Below, piece by piece: positions 1-7,662 of a stretch of DNA of 37,368 nt (positions are counted from its first letter, which is position 1; each line of letters starts with the position of its first letter). The notes beneath the pieces are model-generated. The model did not search any database. It saw nothing but the letters and a program-made list of their open reading frames with translations, and was not told the DNA's origin. Position numbers and translations under genes: made by a program. This stretch comes from Oscillospiraceae bacterium (GTDB taxonomy: Bacteria; Bacillota; Clostridia; Oscillospirales; Oscillospiraceae): assembly GCA_017440525.1 (NCBI GenBank), contig JAFSHB010000138.1:1-37368 (forward strand), in the 5' to 3' direction.

Positions 1-590
1 GTGCTGAGATCCTGAAGCTGCGTCAGAAGATCGACACCACCTTCCTGTATGTTACCCACGACCAGACCGAGGCTATGACGCTGGGCGATCGTATCGTCAT
101 CATGCGTGACGGTTTCATCCAGCAGATCGGCACTCCTCAGGAAGTTTTCGATCATCCCGCCAACCTGTTCGTCGCAGGCTTCATCGGCTCTCCCCAGATG
201 AACTTCTTCGATGCCAAGCTCAACAAGAACGGCGACACCTACTCCGTCACCGTCTGCGGCAACGAGGTCGCTCTGCCCGCCGACAAGCAGGCTGCTCTGA
301 AGGCCAATGGCGTCGAGGCTCAGGACATCACTCTGGGCATCCGTCCCGACCACATCACTCTGGCTGAGGGCACCGGCATCGAGGCCACTGTTGATGTCAC
401 CGAGCTGATGGGCTCCACCATCCATATGCATGTCAACATCGACGGCAGAGACTCCATCATCATCCTGCCCACCATCGATCTGGACTCCGACACCAGAAGC
501 TCCTTCGCTTACGGTGCAAAGATCAATGTCGCATTCGGCGGCAATGTCGTGCACATGTTCAGCAAGGAGACCGAGATGAACCTCATCTAA
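1..590 (+). CDS. Sugar ABC transporter ATP-binding protein, MalK/MsmK/UgpC type (5' partial)
   Basis: Only the last ~195 codons are present; the reading frame is open from base 3, so the gene starts outside the window. The visible part begins just before the H-loop (VTHDQTEAM, from about base 51), which is characteristic of CUT1-type carbohydrate importer ATPases. It continues through the end of the nucleotide-binding domain (DRIVIMRDG, IGTPQEVFDHPANLFVAGFIGSP) into a C-terminal TOBE/OB-type regulatory domain (LGIRPDHI near residue 95 of the visible part). Walker A, the signature motif and Walker B lie outside. MalK/MsmK proteins hydrolyse ATP at the inner face of sugar importers and can serve several permease pairs. 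The permeases at 22490-24264 have no ATPase beside them, so this protein is a candidate partner; that is inference. Codons favour CGT, GCT and CTG, as in the substrate-binding gene at 20952, which suggests high expression. Confidence 0.93.
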   Translation, partial: AEILKLRQKIDTTFLYVTHDQTEAMTLGDRIVIMRDGFIQQIGTPQEVFDHPANLFVAGFIGSPQMNFFDAKLNKNGDTYSVTVCGNEVALPADKQAALKANGVEAQDITLGIRPDHITLAEGTGIEATVDVTELMGSTIHMHVNIDGRDSIIILPTIDLDSDTRSSFAYGAKINVAFGGNVVHMFSKETEMNLI

Positions 591-597
591 TAAGTCA

Positions 598-636
598 TAA
601 AAAAACCTCCTGTGGTTTCCCACAGGAGGTTTTTTT
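598..636. terminator. Bidirectional rho-independent terminator
   Basis: A 10-bp perfect stem (CCTCCTGTGG, 606-615, pairing with 620-629) has a 4-nt loop. It is flanked by an A run on the left and a T run (630-636) on the right. It lies 15 nt after the ABC ATPase stop. Because both flanks suit termination it can also end leftward transcription from the EamA gene. Confidence 0.93.
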
Positions 637-679
637 ATGACAGTGAAAAGTGAAAAATGAATAGTGAAAAGTTGTGGTG
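637..679. repeat. Low-complexity AGTGAAAA repeats
   Basis: A 43-bp spacer between the terminator and the EamA stop is built of the near-repeated word AGTGAAAA (three copies, about 641-671). Nothing else is seen in it. A similar short AT-rich stutter (AATGAATAATGAATGATGAA) occurs after the MATE gene at about 19779. Confidence 0.5.
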
Positions 680-1093
680 TTACAGCACCATGATGAGGGT
701 GCCCGCGGTGATGAGCAGGCAGCCGATCAGGGACTTGGCGGTGAACTTCTCACCGAGGAACACGAAGGCCAGCACGAGGGTGATGACCACGCTGAGCTTG
801 TCCACCGGCACGACCTTGGAGGCTTCGCCTACCTGCAGGGCCTTATAGTAGCACAACCACGACGCGCCTGTGGCAAGACCCGAAAGGATCAGGAAGATCC
901 AGCTTTTCGTGCTGATGGAGCTGATCGTGTGCTGGACATTGGTGATGAACACCATGCCCCATGCCATGATGACCACGACCACCGTTCGGATGGCGGTGGC
1001 TAAGTTGGAGTTGACACCGTCGATGCCCACTTTGGCGAGGATGGATGTCAGTGCCGCGAACACGGCAGATAAGAGCGCGAGGATGAACCACAT
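680..1093 (-). CDS. Half-size EamA/DMT-family membrane transporter
   Basis: 137 residues, almost entirely membrane-embedded. Five hydrophobic segments lie at about residues 2-23, 32-50, 66-87, 98-113 and 120-137. The late motif VVPVDKLSVVITLVLAFVFL followed by GEKF is typical of EamA (drug/metabolite transporter) repeats. Full DMT proteins carry two such repeats, so this is the single-repeat form (COG2510-like) that must pair with itself or a partner; its substrate cannot be told. The start at 1093 was chosen because an AAAGGAGGG site stands ahead of it; the frame opens 19 codons earlier without a site. It is divergent from the FemXAB gene with its own promoter and ends against the bidirectional terminator. 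Confidence 0.85.
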   Translation of the reverse strand: MWFILALLSAVFAALTSILAKVGIDGVNSNLATAIRTVVVVIMAWGMVFITNVQHTISSISTKSWIFLILSGLATGASWLCYYKALQVGEASKVVPVDKLSVVITLVLAFVFLGEKFTAKSLIGCLLITAGTLIMVL

Positions 1094-1117
1094 AAAAAGC
1101 CCTCCTTTTTTGCAATG

Positions 1118-1146
1118 ATTATAACACAGACCACAGGGAAGGTGAA
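1118..1146 (-). promoter_or_regulatory. Sigma-A promoter for the EamA gene
   Basis: Read leftward: TTCACC (1146-1141), a 17-nt spacer, then TATAAT (1123-1118) with an extended TG. It lies 24 nt ahead of the start codon. Confidence 0.7.
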
Positions 1147-1155
1147 GCACCCTTG

Positions 1156-1184
1156 TTGCGAAATTTTTTGTTCTGTGCTATGAT
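1156..1184 (+). promoter_or_regulatory. Sigma-A promoter for the FemXAB gene
   Basis: TTGCGA (1156-1161), a 17-nt spacer and TATGAT (1179-1184) preceded by TGC (extended -10). It lies 33 nt upstream of the start at 1218 and back to back with the EamA promoter. Confidence 0.75.
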
Positions 1185-1217
1185 ATAAGGCAACAAAAAA
1201 TAAATGGAGACAGACCT

Positions 1218-2282
1218 ATGTATGAACTGATCACGCAGGAGACCCTGCAAGAATATGAAGCCTTCGTCCAGGGCCATCCCAAGGGCAATTTTGCCCAGAG
1301 CTATCTGTGGGGCAAGCAGAAGCCGGCATGGAGCTGGAAGGCCATCGCTGTCCGCGGTGAAGATGGCAAGATCCGCGGCACCATGGCGGTCATGATCCGC
1401 ACCATGCCCCTTGTCCATAAGACCATGATGTATGCCTGCCGCGGCCCTGTGTGCGACCTCGATGACCGGGAGACCTTCGCGGAGCTTCTGGAGGGCGCGA
1501 AGGCGCTGGCAAAAGAGCACGGCAGCTATGTGATCAAGATCGATCCCGATGTGCCCTCTTCCGATACGGCCTTTGCCGGGATGCTCCACAGCTTCGGCTT
1601 TACAAGCAAGGAGGGCGGCAAAAATTTTGAGGCCATCCAGCCCAAGTATGTGTTCAGGCTCGATGTGGAAGGCAAGACGGAGGAAGAGGTGCAGGCGGGC
1701 TTCCATCAGAAGTGGCGCTACAACATCCGTGTGGCACAGAAAAAGGGCGTGGAGGTGAGGATCTGCGGCAAGGAGATGGTCCCTGCCTTTGCTGATCTGA
1801 TGCTGACCACCGGTGTCCGGGACGGCTTCGTGACCCGGCAGCCTGAATATTTCGCCGCCATGCTGGACAACCTTGGGGAGCATTGCAGGCTCTATATGGC
1901 CTTCCATGAGGATCGGCCCATCGCAGGCACCCTTGCCATCCACTACGGCGATAAGGTCTGGTATCTCTACGGTGCCAGCTCCAATGAGCACCGCAATCTC
2001 ATGCCCAACTACCTTTTACAGTGGGAGATGATCCGCTGGTCGATCGAGACAGGCTGCCGTATCTATGATTTCCGCGGTGTCTCCGGCGATGTGTCCGAGG
2101 ATAATCCCCTCTACGGTCTGTACCGGTTCAAAAAGGGCTTCGGCGGCGACTTCACCGAATTCGTCGGTGAGATGGATCTGGTGCTGAACAAGGCGGTCTA
2201 CCTCTTTATGGAAAAAAGCACGAGCATCTTCAAGGAGCTGCGTAAGGCGGCCTATCTCATCAAGAACAGAAACAAGAAGTAG
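1218..2282 (+). CDS. FemXAB-family peptidoglycan bridge aminoacyltransferase
   Basis: 354 residues, close to the usual FemX/MurM length. These enzymes use aminoacyl-tRNA to add amino acids to the lysine or equivalent side chain of lipid II at the inner face of the membrane. Family features include the early GNFAQSYLWGKQK stretch (about residues 24-36), the acyltransferase-like segment HQKWRYNIRVAQKKGVEV (about 158-175), and the GTLAIHYGDKVWYLYGASS and YDFRGVSGD segments of the second GNAT-like half. The tail ends in a basic, amphipathic stretch. The start has a GGAGA site 7 nt upstream and a strong promoter. The stop codon TAG lies inside a palindromic repeat that fills the gap before alanine racemase, so the two wall genes may be co-transcribed. 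The amino acid added cannot be told from sequence. Confidence 0.9.
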   Translation: MYELITQETLQEYEAFVQGHPKGNFAQSYLWGKQKPAWSWKAIAVRGEDGKIRGTMAVMIRTMPLVHKTMMYACRGPVCDLDDRETFAELLEGAKALAKEHGSYVIKIDPDVPSSDTAFAGMLHSFGFTSKEGGKNFEAIQPKYVFRLDVEGKTEEEVQAGFHQKWRYNIRVAQKKGVEVRICGKEMVPAFADLMLTTGVRDGFVTRQPEYFAAMLDNLGEHCRLYMAFHEDRPIAGTLAIHYGDKVWYLYGASSNEHRNLMPNYLLQWEMIRWSIETGCRIYDFRGVSGDVSEDNPLYGLYRFKKGFGGDFTEFVGEMDLVLNKAVYLFMEKSTSIFKELRKAAYLIKNRNKK

Positions 2283-2346
2283 GGCGGCCGGACCCTCGGC
2301 CGCCGAGAAATGGCAGAGACGGCCGGCAGGGGTCTTCCGGCCCTAC
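2279..2346. repeat. Palindromic intergenic repeat, GTAGGG...CCCTAC
   Basis: A 68-bp GC-rich element with inverted ends (GTAGGGC at the left, GGCCCTAC at the right) and internal hairpin words such as CGGCCG. Its first 17 bases match the start of the element at 24340, so the two belong to one dispersed family. It overlaps the stop codon of the FemXAB gene. Confidence 0.7.
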
Positions 2347-2389
2347 GGGTGCCGCGCAGAACGGCGCCGCCGAAAGAAGAGGTGAAGCT

Positions 2390-3472
2390 ATGAAGGCCTA
2401 TATCGTTGAAAAAAAGACGGTATTGCACAATCTGGAATATCTTTTGAACAAGGCGGGGACAGCGCCGATCTGGGCGGTGCTCAAGGGCAATGGCTATGGC
2501 TTGGGCGTGGCGCCCATGGCGGAGCTGTGTCTGCAAAAGGGCATCCGCCGCTTTGCGGTGACGGAGCTGGAGGAGGCTGCCGTTATCCGGGAGCAGGACC
2601 GTGACGCACAGATTCTGTGCCTGCGTCCTTTGACAGAGCCTGCGGAGCTCAAGCGTCTGCTGGAGCTGGATGTGATCGCCACTGTGGGCGCGACGGAGCA
2701 TGCGGCAGCCCTTAACAGTGTGGCTGCCCAGATGGATACCGTGGCGGAGGTCCATGTGAAGGTGGACACCGGCATGGGACGCTACGGTTTTTTGCCCAAT
2801 GAGACGGAGAAGATCCTGGATATCTACCGCTACCACGATCATCTGGCTGTGTCGGGGATCTATACCCACTTCCACACGGCCTTCGGCAAGGAGAAGCATA
2901 CGGCAAGACAGGTGGAGCTGTTCCATTCCGTCCTCGATGCCATCGCCGGAGCGGGGATCGAATCGGGACGCTGCCACTGCTGCAATTCCCACGCCTTCCT
3001 CCGCTTCCCCGAATGGAAGATGGAAGGCGTCCGCCTCGGATCTGCGATCTTGGGCAGGGTGCGGGTGCGCTCCGGTCTTCGCAAGGTCGGCATCTGCGAA
3101 GCGGCTGTGGATGAGGTACGCTGGCTGCCCACCGGGCATACCACGGGCTACGGTGCGGCATGGAGGGCAAAAAAGCCCACCAAGATCGCTGTGATCCCCG
3201 TGGGCTGGTACCATGGCTTCACCACAGAATACGGCCATGACATCTTCCGTTTCCGCGACTGTCTGCGGGATCTCCTGGGCGCGCTCAAGCGGATGGTCTT
3301 CCGCAAAAAGCTCTATGTGAACATCGGCGGCAAGAAGTGTCCTGTGCTGGGCCATGTGGGCATGCTCCACACGGTCTGCGATGTCTCCAAGGTCAAATGT
3401 GCGCCCGGCGACAAGGCCACGGTGGAGATCAGCCCTGTGCAAGTCCGTGGGATGGATATCGTGTTCCGATAA
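2390..3472 (+). CDS. alr: Alanine racemase
   Basis: 360 residues, the normal length. Alanine racemase is a PLP enzyme that interconverts L- and D-alanine and supplies D-Ala for the wall. The cofactor lysine is K32 in WAVLKGNGYGLG (the usual form is AVVKANAYGHG). The barrel segment HVKVDTGMGRYGF, the GSAILGRVR turn, the catalytic tyrosine Y254 in GHTTGYGAAW, and the late GHVGMLHTVCDVS motif (usual GRVSMDQ...D) are all present in order. The late motifs are clearly divergent, so a related amino acid substrate is possible though less likely. The start has an AAGAGGTG site. It follows the FemXAB gene after a 107-nt gap that is mostly palindromic repeat; no separate promoter is evident. Confidence 0.9.
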   Translation: MKAYIVEKKTVLHNLEYLLNKAGTAPIWAVLKGNGYGLGVAPMAELCLQKGIRRFAVTELEEAAVIREQDRDAQILCLRPLTEPAELKRLLELDVIATVGATEHAAALNSVAAQMDTVAEVHVKVDTGMGRYGFLPNETEKILDIYRYHDHLAVSGIYTHFHTAFGKEKHTARQVELFHSVLDAIAGAGIESGRCHCCNSHAFLRFPEWKMEGVRLGSAILGRVRVRSGLRKVGICEAAVDEVRWLPTGHTTGYGAAWRAKKPTKIAVIPVGWYHGFTTEYGHDIFRFRDCLRDLLGALKRMVFRKKLYVNIGGKKCPVLGHVGMLHTVCDVSKVKCAPGDKATVEISPVQVRGMDIVFR

Positions 3473-3564
3473 AAGCTCGTAGTTTTTAACATCTTCCAAC
3501 AGGTTTTCCACAAAAAATTCGTTGGCATTCACAAAAACTTCACAGATCCCCCTGTGCCATGCGG

Positions 3565-3570
3565 TATAAT
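3565..3570 (+). promoter_or_regulatory. Candidate -10 element ahead of nfeD
   Basis: A perfect TATAAT stands 35 nt before the nfeD start. The nearest -35-like word (TTCACA, 3539-3544) is 20 nt away, longer than usual, so the -35 is uncertain. The rest of the 133-nt gap after alr is AT-rich and holds no recognised gene. Confidence 0.45.
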
Positions 3571-3605
3571 AGGGGCATCCGGAAAAAAGGAAAGGAGCGA
3601 ATCTG

Positions 3606-4055
3606 ATGCATGGATACGGTTGGGCCATCTGGCTGATCGCCCTGGTGGTCTTCGGCATCGCGGAGGCGGCCACGGTCAGCATGGTCTCTTTGTGGTTCAT
3701 GGGCGGCGCACTGGCTGCCATGATCGCCCAGTTCCTGGGCGCTGGACCGTGGGTGCAGATCGCGGTATTTTTGGTCGTATCGGCAGTCCTGCTGGCGTGC
3801 CTGCGGCCCTTTGTAAGAAAGTTCGTTTCCCCGAAACGGACTGCTACCAACATCGATGCTCTGATCGGCCGTGAGGCCATCATCACCGAGGTGGTGGACG
3901 ATCTGCGTGCCACGGGCGCTCTGAAGCTGGACGGCAGAGAGTGGACGGCCCGCAGTGCGGCAGGGGAGACCCTGCCTGTAGGGACGGTCGTGAAGATCGT
4001 CAAGATCGAAGGCGTGAAGCTCTATGTGGAGCCCGTCTGCGCCGCCGTGACATAA
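3606..4055 (+). CDS. NfeD family membrane protein (short form)
   Basis: 149 residues. Two to three hydrophobic segments in the first ~75 residues (about 6-24, 28-45 and 50-68) are followed by a soluble OB-fold-like domain from about residue 85 (LIGREAIITEVVDDLRATGALKLDGREWTARS). That last part matches the NfeD C-terminal pattern (G..G.A...L.P.G.v...G..W.A). This is the short form, without the N-terminal serine protease of long NfeD proteins. NfeD proteins act with SPFH proteins in membrane microdomains, and an SPFH gene follows after 24 nt, which supports the call strongly. An AAAGGAGCG site precedes the start. Confidence 0.88.
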   Translation: MHGYGWAIWLIALVVFGIAEAATVSMVSLWFMGGALAAMIAQFLGAGPWVQIAVFLVVSAVLLACLRPFVRKFVSPKRTATNIDALIGREAIITEVVDDLRATGALKLDGREWTARSAAGETLPVGTVVKIVKIEGVKLYVEPVCAAVT

Positions 4056-4079
4056 CGGCGAGAAGAAAGGAGAAACAAA

Positions 4080-4970
4080 ATGGGTCCTGTTATCGCGATC
4101 GTCATCGTCATCATTCTGGCGCTGATCCTGATCATCCGCAACATCCATGTGGTGCAGCAGTCCAAAGCCTATGTCATCGAGCGTCTGGGTGCGTTCTCCG
4201 ATGTGTGGGGCGTGGGCATCCATCTGAAGATCCCCTTCCTTGAGAAGGTCGTCAAGAAGGTCAGCCTGAAGGAACAGGTGCTGGACTATCCGCCCCAGCC
4301 CGTCATCACCAAGGATAATGTCACCATGCAGATCGACACGGTGGTCTATTTCCAGATCACCGATCCCAAGCTCTATACCTACGGTGTGGAGTACCCCATG
4401 GTCGCCATGGAGACCCTGACCGCCACGACCCTTCGAAACATCATCGGCGATCTGGAGCTGGATCAGACGCTGACCAGCCGTGATGTGATCAACACCAAGA
4501 TGCGTGCCATCCTTGATGAAGTCACCGACCCCTGGGGCATCAAGGTCAACCGCGTGGAGCTGAAGAACATCCTGCCTCCCGCTGACATCCAGAGCTCCAT
4601 GGAGAAGCAGATGAAGGCAGAGCGTGACCGCCGCCAGGCGATCTTGCAGGCAGAAGGCACCAAGCACTCCGCCATCCTCGTGGCAGAGGGCGAGAAGGAG
4701 TCTGCGATCCTCCGTGCCGATGCTGAGAAGCAGGCTGCCATCTTGAAGGCACAGGGCGAAGCCGAGGCGATCATGGTCGTGCAGAAGGCACTTGCTGATT
4801 CCATGCGGATGCTCAATGAGGCATGCCCCAACGATCAGGTCATCAAGCTCAAGGCGCTCGAAGCCATGCAGAAGGTCGCAGACGGCAAGGCGACCAAGAT
4901 CATCATCCCCTCCGAGATCCAGGGGCTGGCAGGTCTTGCGACTTCCCTCAAGGAATTCGCCAAGGATTGA
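4080..4970 (+). CDS. SPFH/band 7 (stomatin/prohibitin-like, QmcA-type) membrane protein
   Basis: 296 residues. One N-terminal membrane anchor (residues 3-20) leads straight into the SPFH domain (SKAYVIERLGAFSDVWGVGIHLKIPFLEKV, then KDNVTMQIDTVVYFQITDP). Around residues 170-245 lies a long charged, alanine- and glutamate-rich helix with repeated AEGEKESAILRADAEKQ-type words, which is typical coiled coil that drives oligomer formation. Slipins of this type build ring-like membrane scaffolds and pair with NfeD, here the gene just upstream in the same operon. The C-terminus (IIIPSEIQGLAGLATSLKEF) matches the slipin tail. It is followed by a strong terminator. The cargo or protease controlled by this pair is not known. 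Confidence 0.93.
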   Translation: MGPVIAIVIVIILALILIIRNIHVVQQSKAYVIERLGAFSDVWGVGIHLKIPFLEKVVKKVSLKEQVLDYPPQPVITKDNVTMQIDTVVYFQITDPKLYTYGVEYPMVAMETLTATTLRNIIGDLELDQTLTSRDVINTKMRAILDEVTDPWGIKVNRVELKNILPPADIQSSMEKQMKAERDRRQAILQAEGTKHSAILVAEGEKESAILRADAEKQAAILKAQGEAEAIMVVQKALADSMRMLNEACPNDQVIKLKALEAMQKVADGKATKIIIPSEIQGLAGLATSLKEFAKD

Positions 4971-4982
4971 CCCCATATCATA

Positions 4983-5021
4983 CGGATCGCCGCGTCAGGC
5001 AGACGCGGCGATCCGTTTTTT
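4983..5021 (+). terminator. Rho-independent terminator after the SPFH gene
   Basis: A 14-bp perfect stem (4983-4996 with 5002-5015) has a 5-nt loop and a run of six T (5016-5021). It lies 12 nt after the SPFH stop and separates this operon from the gdpP operon. Confidence 0.95.
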
Positions 5022-5022
5022 C

Positions 5023-5051
5023 TTGTAATATCCAAAGATTTTTGCTATAAT
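5023..5051 (+). promoter_or_regulatory. Sigma-A promoter of the gdpP-ftsH operon
   Basis: TTGTAA (5023-5028), a 17-nt spacer and TATAAT (5046-5051) preceded by TGC (extended -10). It starts right after the T run of the previous terminator. Confidence 0.75.
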
Positions 5052-5097
5052 ATCCTATCATAGCGAAAGTCTACCCTTATGGGAGGTGGGAAAACGG

Positions 5098-7077
5098 ATG
5101 AAAAAACGGTTTTTCAGGATGCTGCAGCCGGGATCGTTCATCTATTTCGCGGCATTGGCAGCGTTGGCGATCGCCTGCATCGTGCGGCGGGAATTCCTGT
5201 TGGCCGGCGGCGGTGCCGTTCTGCTGATCCTGCTGTTCATCTATGACCGTGCGAACAGACAGCGGCGCAAGAAAGCGCTCATGAGCTATCTGCATCATAC
5301 AGCCGGCTCCCGCGATCCCGGTGTCAACGGACAGGCGCCTTTCCCGGCAGCTACGATCAAGATGACGGACGGTGAGATCGTCTGGGCCAATGCGGAGTTC
5401 TGTGCCATCGCCCATATCCGCGATGAGCGGGAGTACCGCAAGATCGACAGTGTGATCCCCCGGTTCGCCACCCGCTGGCTGACGGAAGGCAGCGCAGAAT
5501 GCCCCAGTGAGGCTGTGATCGACGGCCGCCGCTACCGTGTCTACGGTACCATGGTGCGCTCCAGCGATGCGGATGCCTCGGCGCTTTTGGCCAACATCTA
5601 TCTGGCTGATACCACGGACTTGCTCAACACCAAGGACGAATATATCCGCAGCCGTCCCGTGGTCTGCCAGATCCTGGTGGACAACTACGATGAGCTGACC
5701 AACAATCTGCCCGACGGTGCGATCTCCAATCTGGATGCCGCCATCAATCAGAAGATCGGGGACTGGTGCAAGGATCTGGGCGGCCTTCTGAGAAAATATG
5801 AGAGGAACCGCTATCTGCTGATCCTGGAGGCCAAGGATCTGCATGGCCTGCAGGAGAACAAGTTCTCCATTTTGGATGAGATCCGTACGGTGCTAAACCC
5901 CTCCGGCATCGCGGCTACAGTGTCGATCGGCATCGGCAAGGACGGTGTGGATCATCAGGAGGATCTGGGCTTTGCCGCCCTTGCCATCGAGATGGCGCTG
6001 TCCCGCGGCGGCGATCAGGTGGTCATCAAGGACCGGTATAACTTCAACTTCTTCGGCGGACGCTCCAAGGAGACTGAGCGCCGCACCAAGGTCAAGGCCA
6101 GAGTGGTGGCAGGATCTCTGGCGGAGCTGATCCGTCAGTCCGACCATATCTTCGTCATGGGCCATAAGATGGCAGATCTGGATGCTTTGGGCGCGGCCGT
6201 GGGCCTGCTCCCCATCTTCCGCAAGCATGGAAAGACGGTCAGGATCGTCATGGACAGGGCAAGGACTGCGGCAGGACCGCTGCTGGATACCTTGGCCCAG
6301 CATCCCGAATACAGCGAACTTTTCATCTCCGGTGAGGATGCGCTGGTGGCAGCGGACAACAGGAGCCTCTTGATCGTGGTGGATACCAATCGGCCCTCTC
6401 AGGTGGAGCATCAGGGGCTCCTGGAGTCCATGAGCCGTGTGGCGGTCATCGACCATCACCGCAGAGCGGCGGACTATATCGAGCAGGTGGTGCTCAGCTT
6501 CCACGAGCCCTTTGCATCGTCTGCCTCGGAGCTGGTGGCGGAGATCCTGCAGTATGCTGTGGAGACCAAGGATATCCGTCCAGTGGAGGCACGGGCCCTG
6601 CTTGCCGGTATCGTGCTGGATACCAAAAACTTCTCCGTCCGTACCGGTGCCCGCACCTTTGAGGCCGCGGCCTTTCTGAGAAGAGCCGGCGCTGACACGG
6701 TGGATGTGAAGAAACTGCTGCAGAGCGATCTGGACGATACGGTCGCCCGCTACAAGATCGTACAGCAGGCCAGGCTCTACCGCAGCGATATCGCGATCGC
6801 GCCGCTGGACTATACCGTGCCGAGACCCATGGCAGCGGCGGCGGCGGACGAGCTTTTGAATGTCCGCGGCGTGACGGCCTCCTTCGTGCTCTTCCCCGAT
6901 GGTGAGCAGGTGATCGTCTCGGCCCGTTCCATCGGTGAGACCAATGTGCAGGTGATCCTGGAGAAGCTGGGCGGCGGCGGCAATGCGGCGATCGCAGGCG
7001 CGCAGGTATCCGATAAGGATGTGCGTACCGTGCTTCTGGAGCTGATCGCCGCGATCGATAAATTCTACGAAACTTGA
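5098..7077 (+). CDS. gdpP: Cyclic-di-AMP phosphodiesterase GdpP (DHH/DHHA1)
   Basis: 659 residues from the ATG at 5098, which has GGGAGGTGG at a good distance; a GTG four codons earlier lies inside that site and is less likely. Order of parts: two membrane segments (about 12-30 and 34-52), a PAS-like segment (about 75-160), a degenerate GGDEF-like domain (about 175-320, no intact GGDEF), a DHH domain and a DHHA1 domain. Metal-binding motifs are visible: GHKMADLDALG (H356, D360, D362) and VIDHHRR (D452-H454). The late GGGGNAAIAGAQV matches the DHHA1 glycine-rich motif. GdpP degrades c-di-AMP at the membrane and so tunes potassium and osmotic balance and wall stress. It heads the operon; rplI follows after 17 nt, the same order as yybT-rplI in Bacillus. 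Confidence 0.95.
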   Translation: MKKRFFRMLQPGSFIYFAALAALAIACIVRREFLLAGGGAVLLILLFIYDRANRQRRKKALMSYLHHTAGSRDPGVNGQAPFPAATIKMTDGEIVWANAEFCAIAHIRDEREYRKIDSVIPRFATRWLTEGSAECPSEAVIDGRRYRVYGTMVRSSDADASALLANIYLADTTDLLNTKDEYIRSRPVVCQILVDNYDELTNNLPDGAISNLDAAINQKIGDWCKDLGGLLRKYERNRYLLILEAKDLHGLQENKFSILDEIRTVLNPSGIAATVSIGIGKDGVDHQEDLGFAALAIEMALSRGGDQVVIKDRYNFNFFGGRSKETERRTKVKARVVAGSLAELIRQSDHIFVMGHKMADLDALGAAVGLLPIFRKHGKTVRIVMDRARTAAGPLLDTLAQHPEYSELFISGEDALVAADNRSLLIVVDTNRPSQVEHQGLLESMSRVAVIDHHRRAADYIEQVVLSFHEPFASSASELVAEILQYAVETKDIRPVEARALLAGIVLDTKNFSVRTGARTFEAAAFLRRAGADTVDVKKLLQSDLDDTVARYKIVQQARLYRSDIAIAPLDYTVPRPMAAAAADELLNVRGVTASFVLFPDGEQVIVSARSIGETNVQVILEKLGGGGNAAIAGAQVSDKDVRTVLLELIAAIDKFYET

Positions 7078-7094
7078 GAAAAGGAGATAATACC

Positions 7095-7541
7095 ATGAAA
7101 GTGATCTTATTGCAGGATGTGAAGGGTCAGGGCAAAAAGGGCCAGCTGATCGATGTGTCCGATGGCTACGCAAGAAATTTCCTGCTGCCCAAGAAGCTGG
7201 CGCAGGAGGCCACTGCCGACAATGTCAACACCATGAAGATGAATGATAAGGCCCTGCAGGAGAAGCGGCAGAAGGAGCGCGAGGAAGCGCTGGCGCTCTC
7301 CAAGGTGCTGAAGGAGATGACGCTGACCGTCACCGCCAAGGGCGGCGGCGCAGGCAGGCTCTTCGGCTCTGTGACCAACGCCGAGATCGCGGATGCCTTG
7401 GAGAAAGACCACAAGATCAAGCTGGACAAGCGCAAGATCGTGTTGGAAGAGCCCATCAAGATGACCGGCCTTTACACCGTCCGCTGCAAGCTGGGCTACG
7501 AAGTGGTCGCAGAGCTGAAGGTGGAGATCAAAGAAGCGTAA
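7095..7541 (+). CDS. rplI: 50S ribosomal protein L9
   Basis: 148 residues, the usual length. The N-terminal domain MKVILLQDVKGQGKKGQLID with the L9 signature region VSDGYARNFLLPKKLAQEAT (to about residue 42) is followed by the long connecting helix (about 45-77, lysine- and glutamate-rich) and the C-terminal RNA-binding domain (KGGGAGRLFGSVTNAEIADAL onward). L9 binds 23S rRNA near the base of L1. The start at 7095 is fixed by AAAGGAG 9 nt upstream. It lies 17 nt after gdpP and 121 nt before dnaB, a conserved low-GC Gram-positive gene order. Confidence 0.97.
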   Translation: MKVILLQDVKGQGKKGQLIDVSDGYARNFLLPKKLAQEATADNVNTMKMNDKALQEKRQKEREEALALSKVLKEMTLTVTAKGGGAGRLFGSVTNAEIADALEKDHKIKLDKRKIVLEEPIKMTGLYTVRCKLGYEVVAELKVEIKEA

Positions 7542-7549
7542 GGTATCAT

Positions 7550-7624
7550 ATGGGCGGGCAATGCCCGCCCATACAGTAATGACGGCAGTGAAGACCTGTT
7601 CGTAGGGGCGACCATCGGTCGCCC
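7550..7624. repeat. Two palindromic repeats in the rplI-dnaB gap
   Basis: The first is a near-perfect 23-bp palindrome at 7550-7572 (arms ATGGGCGGGCA and TGCCCGCCCAT around one base). The second is at 7602-7624 (GTAGGGGCGACC, ATC, GGTCGCCC). They belong to the same loose GC-rich intergenic family as 2279, 18256, 19806, 24340 and 25731. No T run follows, so they are not obvious terminators, and the operon probably reads through. Confidence 0.7.
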
Positions 7625-7662
7625 GGTGCAGGCACTGTCCGCAGATCGACCGGAGGTAAAAC

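Noticed and set aside
2279..2346. Palindromic repeats as a possible CRISPR array
   Set aside because: The repeats are scattered one per gap over 23 kb, vary in length and have no regular spacers or cas genes.
3504..3512. TTTTCCACA, close to a DnaA box
   Set aside because: A single copy with one mismatch and no cluster, DUE or dnaA gene nearby; not evidence for an origin.
2252..4976. Two overlapping long minus-strand frames (583 and 478 codons)
   Set aside because: They lie opposite alr, nfeD and the SPFH gene, which have clear families, start sites and motifs.
5079..5097. Earlier starts for gdpP (ATG at 5079, GTG at 5086)
   Set aside because: The ATG at 5079 is out of frame with gdpP, and the GTG lies within the ribosome binding site of the ATG at 5098.
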